DNA of 64,000 nucleotides, from assembly GCA_002346545.1 (NCBI GenBank), contig DEAA01000032.1, forward strand, positions 19,265-83,264, given 5' to 3'. The position numbers and the translations under genes are program-made. Under the pieces are notes generated by a model. It ran no database searches. It was not told the origin of the DNA and saw nothing but the letters and a program-made list of their open reading frames with translations. Shown one piece after another: positions 62,470-64,000 of the stretch (the first letter of the stretch is position 1; each line of letters opens with the position of its first letter). The stretch comes from Acidobacteria bacterium UBA2994 (lineage in GTDB: Bacteria; Acidobacteriota; Vicinamibacteria; Vicinamibacterales; UBA8438).

Positions 62470-62997
62470 CTACGCCCGACTGAGGTGCCGCTCGGCGAAC
62501 TGCTGTACGACCTGCCGCCGCCAGAGCTGCTTGTCAACGTGTGGGCGGACGGTTTCCAGATGCGCCTGGGCCTGTTCCGGGGTTAGGCCGCGATGGGCGA
62601 CCAGCCAGCACAGGGCGACGGTGGCGCTGCGTCCGCGTCCCGCTTTGCAGTGGATATAGACGGTACGCTCCTGCCGCCGGTGCGTCTCGACGAACGTCAC
62701 CGCGCGTTCGATGTCTTCGAGGCAAGGTGAGGTGAAGTCGAGGGTGGGCGTCCGCAGCTGTTCGATGCGGTGCCGCTCATAGCCGGTGACGGGACCGCCA
62801 TATTCGATACAGGTGTTGACCACTGCCCGTACGCCCGCTTGTGCCATGTCGTCGACTAGCCACGGGAGCGGCAGCGCGCCGAGCAACACATGCTCGTCGA
62901 TGGCGTCCCACCAGCGCCGTTCGGTAAACAGACGCTCCATTAGCAGGTTGTACACGAGGGTCGGGACGAAGAGGGCTCGGATCAGTAACTGTTTCAC
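62470..62997 (-). CDS. Dual-specificity protein phosphatase, PTPMT1-like
   Basis: 175 residues, GTG start at 62997. P-loop HCKAGRGRS gives C117 and R123 (C-x5-R), and D87 in LDFTSP is the candidate general acid. The N-terminal segment (FVPTLVYNLLMERLFTERRWWDAIDEHVLLGALP) closely follows eukaryotic PTPMT1, the mitochondrial phosphatidylglycerophosphate phosphatase, including the W-D-x-I-D-x-H-V-L-L-G-A-L-P block. Removal of the phosphate from phosphatidylglycerophosphate is therefore a plausible job, though phosphoinositide or protein dephosphorylation cannot be excluded. The N-terminal hydrophobic stretch could associate with membrane. Divergent from the RNase HI gene. Confidence 0.83.
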   Translation of the reverse strand: MKQLLIRALFVPTLVYNLLMERLFTERRWWDAIDEHVLLGALPLPWLVDDMAQAGVRAVVNTCIEYGGPVTGYERHRIEQLRTPTLDFTSPCLEDIERAVTFVETHRRQERTVYIHCKAGRGRSATVALCWLVAHRGLTPEQAQAHLETVRPHVDKQLWRRQVVQQFAERHLSRA

Positions 62998-63079
62998 CGA
63001 GCGGGAGCATGCCGTGCGGGCCGGCGCGGGTCAAGCAAGCACGGACGGTCCCGCTTGTGCTCTGTCGTATCCTTCATCC

Positions 63080-63760
63080 GTGCCTGCCTTCGATTGCACT
63101 GTTTGCGGTGCTAGGTTCACCGTGCCTCAGGCCGCGCTGGACAAGTACGCGGGCTGGGAGCCCAGGTACTGCCGGGAACACTCGCCGCAGCGTGCGCGCG
63201 CGCTGGACAAGCCGAATACGCCGGCCCAATCAGTCGCCAAGAGTCGAGGGAGCGTGGGACGTGGCCGGTCGCTACGTGAGGCAAACCTCACCACCAACGA
63301 GGTCCTCGACAAGTTCACCGATGGGCCCGAGACCGGCGTGTTCACCGATGGTGGGTCGGCTCCGAACCCCGGGCCTGGGGGTTGGGGGGTGGTCTGGGTC
63401 AAAGATGGCGAGATTCAGGCCGAACGTTACGGGCATGACCCAGATACGACCAATAACCGGATGGAACTCATGGCGCTGACCGAGGCCTTCAAACTCCTGC
63501 CAGAGGATGCCGAGGTCGAGGTCTTCTCCGACAGCCGCCTCTGTGTGCAGACCATTACCGAATGGGCGCCCGGGTGGGAACGCCGGGGCTGGAAGAAGAA
63601 GTCTGGGCCGATCAAGAATCTGGAACTAGTACAGCAACTGCTCCGACTCTACCGCGCTCATCCACGGTGCACGCTGAAATGGACGGCCGCCCATTCGGGC
63701 ACGCGCTGGAACGAATACGCTGACAGTCTGTCTACCGCCTGGATGCGCGACAAGAAATAG
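63080..63760 (+). CDS. rnhA: Ribonuclease HI with N-terminal zinc-ribbon-like domain
   Basis: 226 residues from the GTG at 63080; a longer in-frame start at 62786 lacks conservation and overlaps the divergent phosphatase. Residues 1-40 form a small Cys/His unit (C6, C9, C31, H34: CTVCG ... YCREH), zinc-binding by pattern. Residues ~85-226 are RNase HI: D90 in FTDGGSAPNPG, E129 in NNRMEL, D151 in FSDSRL and D215 in NEYADSL, plus H205 in TAAHSG. It degrades RNA of RNA-DNA hybrids. The joining of a small zinc module in front of RNase HI occurs in several bacteria, often as a nucleic-acid grip. Length is above the usual 155 residues because of this domain and linker. Confidence 0.9.
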   Translation: MPAFDCTVCGARFTVPQAALDKYAGWEPRYCREHSPQRARALDKPNTPAQSVAKSRGSVGRGRSLREANLTTNEVLDKFTDGPETGVFTDGGSAPNPGPGGWGVVWVKDGEIQAERYGHDPDTTNNRMELMALTEAFKLLPEDAEVEVFSDSRLCVQTITEWAPGWERRGWKKKSGPIKNLELVQQLLRLYRAHPRCTLKWTAAHSGTRWNEYADSLSTAWMRDKK

Positions 63761-63846
63761 AGCGCTTATCCCGGCTGCTTGATCGTAACTAGCTGAGAAC
63801 GCAGTGGGTTACAATCAATCTCCGCTTGACTTGTGACGGACTGGTG

Positions 63847-63885
63847 ACTAGTCTGGCACTGATTACTAGTACACCTGTGGACTAG
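63847..63885 (+). promoter_or_regulatory. Candidate promoter and tandem ACTAG sites upstream of the last gene
   Basis: A weak sigma-70-like pair TTGACT (63826-63831) and TAGTCT (63849-63854) with 17-bp spacing lies before the gene at 63906. ACTAGT is at 63847-63852 and 63865-63870, and ACTAG at 63881-63885 (16-18 bp apart), overlapping the putative -10 region. This arrangement could be an operator, but the match to a real promoter is modest. Confidence 0.35.
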
Positions 63886-63905
63886 CGCAAGAGACACGGC
63901 CCCGA

Positions 63906-64000
63906 ATGGCGACGTTGACCACGCGTTTCCTCGGCATCATCGGCACCAGAGGGTTGGTCTGCGCGCTGTTCCTATTGGCGCCAGGGACCCTGGCTGCCCA
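63906..64000 (+). CDS. Exported protein, N-terminus only (cut by window edge)
   Basis: About 31 codons from the ATG at 63906: MATLTTRFLGIIGTRGLVCALF then LLAPGTLAA, a basic N-terminus followed by a hydrophobic stretch and an Ala-rich cleavage site, so a signal peptide. The mature protein is outside the window and cannot be assigned. Confidence 0.6.
   Translation, partial: MATLTTRFLGIIGTRGLVCALFLLAPGTLAA

Noticed and set aside
1..64000. tRNA genes, rRNA genes, CRISPR arrays, prophage or insertion sequences
   Set aside because: No cloverleaf-like segments, repeats with regular spacing, transposase-like ORFs or terminal inverted repeats were seen in any intergenic space. Absence by eye is not proof; a tRNA or CRISPR scan would settle it.

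Overview
The window is high-GC bacterial DNA packed with Gram-negative-type exported proteins (Sec and Tat signal peptides, one probable Tat lipoprotein). The gene mix fits an environmental Acidobacteriota of the Vicinamibacteria/subgroup-6 type: many PQQ beta-propeller proteins, a DUF5916 outer-membrane-like protein, repeated copies of a secreted 'YACHEGN' family, a tannase, and a remnant of an acidobacterial-style Ser/Thr kinase. There is no rRNA, ribosomal protein or other strong marker, so this placement is inference. I found 43 coding regions (two cut by the window ends), three decayed gene fragments, several hairpin terminators and a small family of REP-like palindromes. I saw no tRNA, CRISPR array, insertion sequence or prophage.

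Layout. 0-4.4 kb: a truncated Tat-exported amidohydrolase, an exported methyltransferase and a DUF5916 protein. 4.4-28 kb: the main PQQ region, with one small PQQ-like propeller and six full-size quinoprotein dehydrogenases, interspersed with a 3-hydroxyacyl-CoA dehydrogenase of unusual domain order, an MFS carrier, a nucleoside hydrolase, a lower-GC two-gene insert (17.2-19.4 kb) and a B12-type radical SAM enzyme. 28-40 kb: a more housekeeping-like stretch with a Suv3-type RNA helicase, another propeller, trmB, an LCMT-like methyltransferase, fused FO synthase (fbiC) with a coupled small exported protein, a CDP-alcohol phosphatidyltransferase overlapping a membrane protein, and an SDR. 40-47.3 kb: an operon of an NqrB/RnfD-like membrane protein, a Tat-exported molybdopterin oxidoreductase and an M6-like metalloprotease. 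47.4-64 kb: a third 'YACHEGN' protein, two more small propellers, an FG-GAP protein, a tannase overlapping a seventh PQQ dehydrogenase, an SGNH hydrolase, a transketolase-like enzyme, an exported HpcH/HpaI aldolase, a PTPMT1-like phosphatase and RNase HI.

Working picture. Eleven PQQ-type propeller genes cover about 31% of the window (19.8 of 64 kb by summing the gene lengths). With the tannase, amidohydrolase, SGNH hydrolase, nucleoside hydrolase and FG-GAP protein they suggest a periplasmic programme in which esters, glycosides or aromatic conjugates are hydrolysed and the released alcohols, sugars or aldehydes are oxidised by quinoproteins. None of the dehydrogenases has a CxxCH haem site. 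One instead ends in a cupredoxin-like domain, so electron transfer here may not follow the usual cytochrome c route. The least conventional units are the NqrB/RnfD-like plus molybdoenzyme operon, the cupredoxin-fused quinoprotein, and the repeated uncharacterised secreted family.
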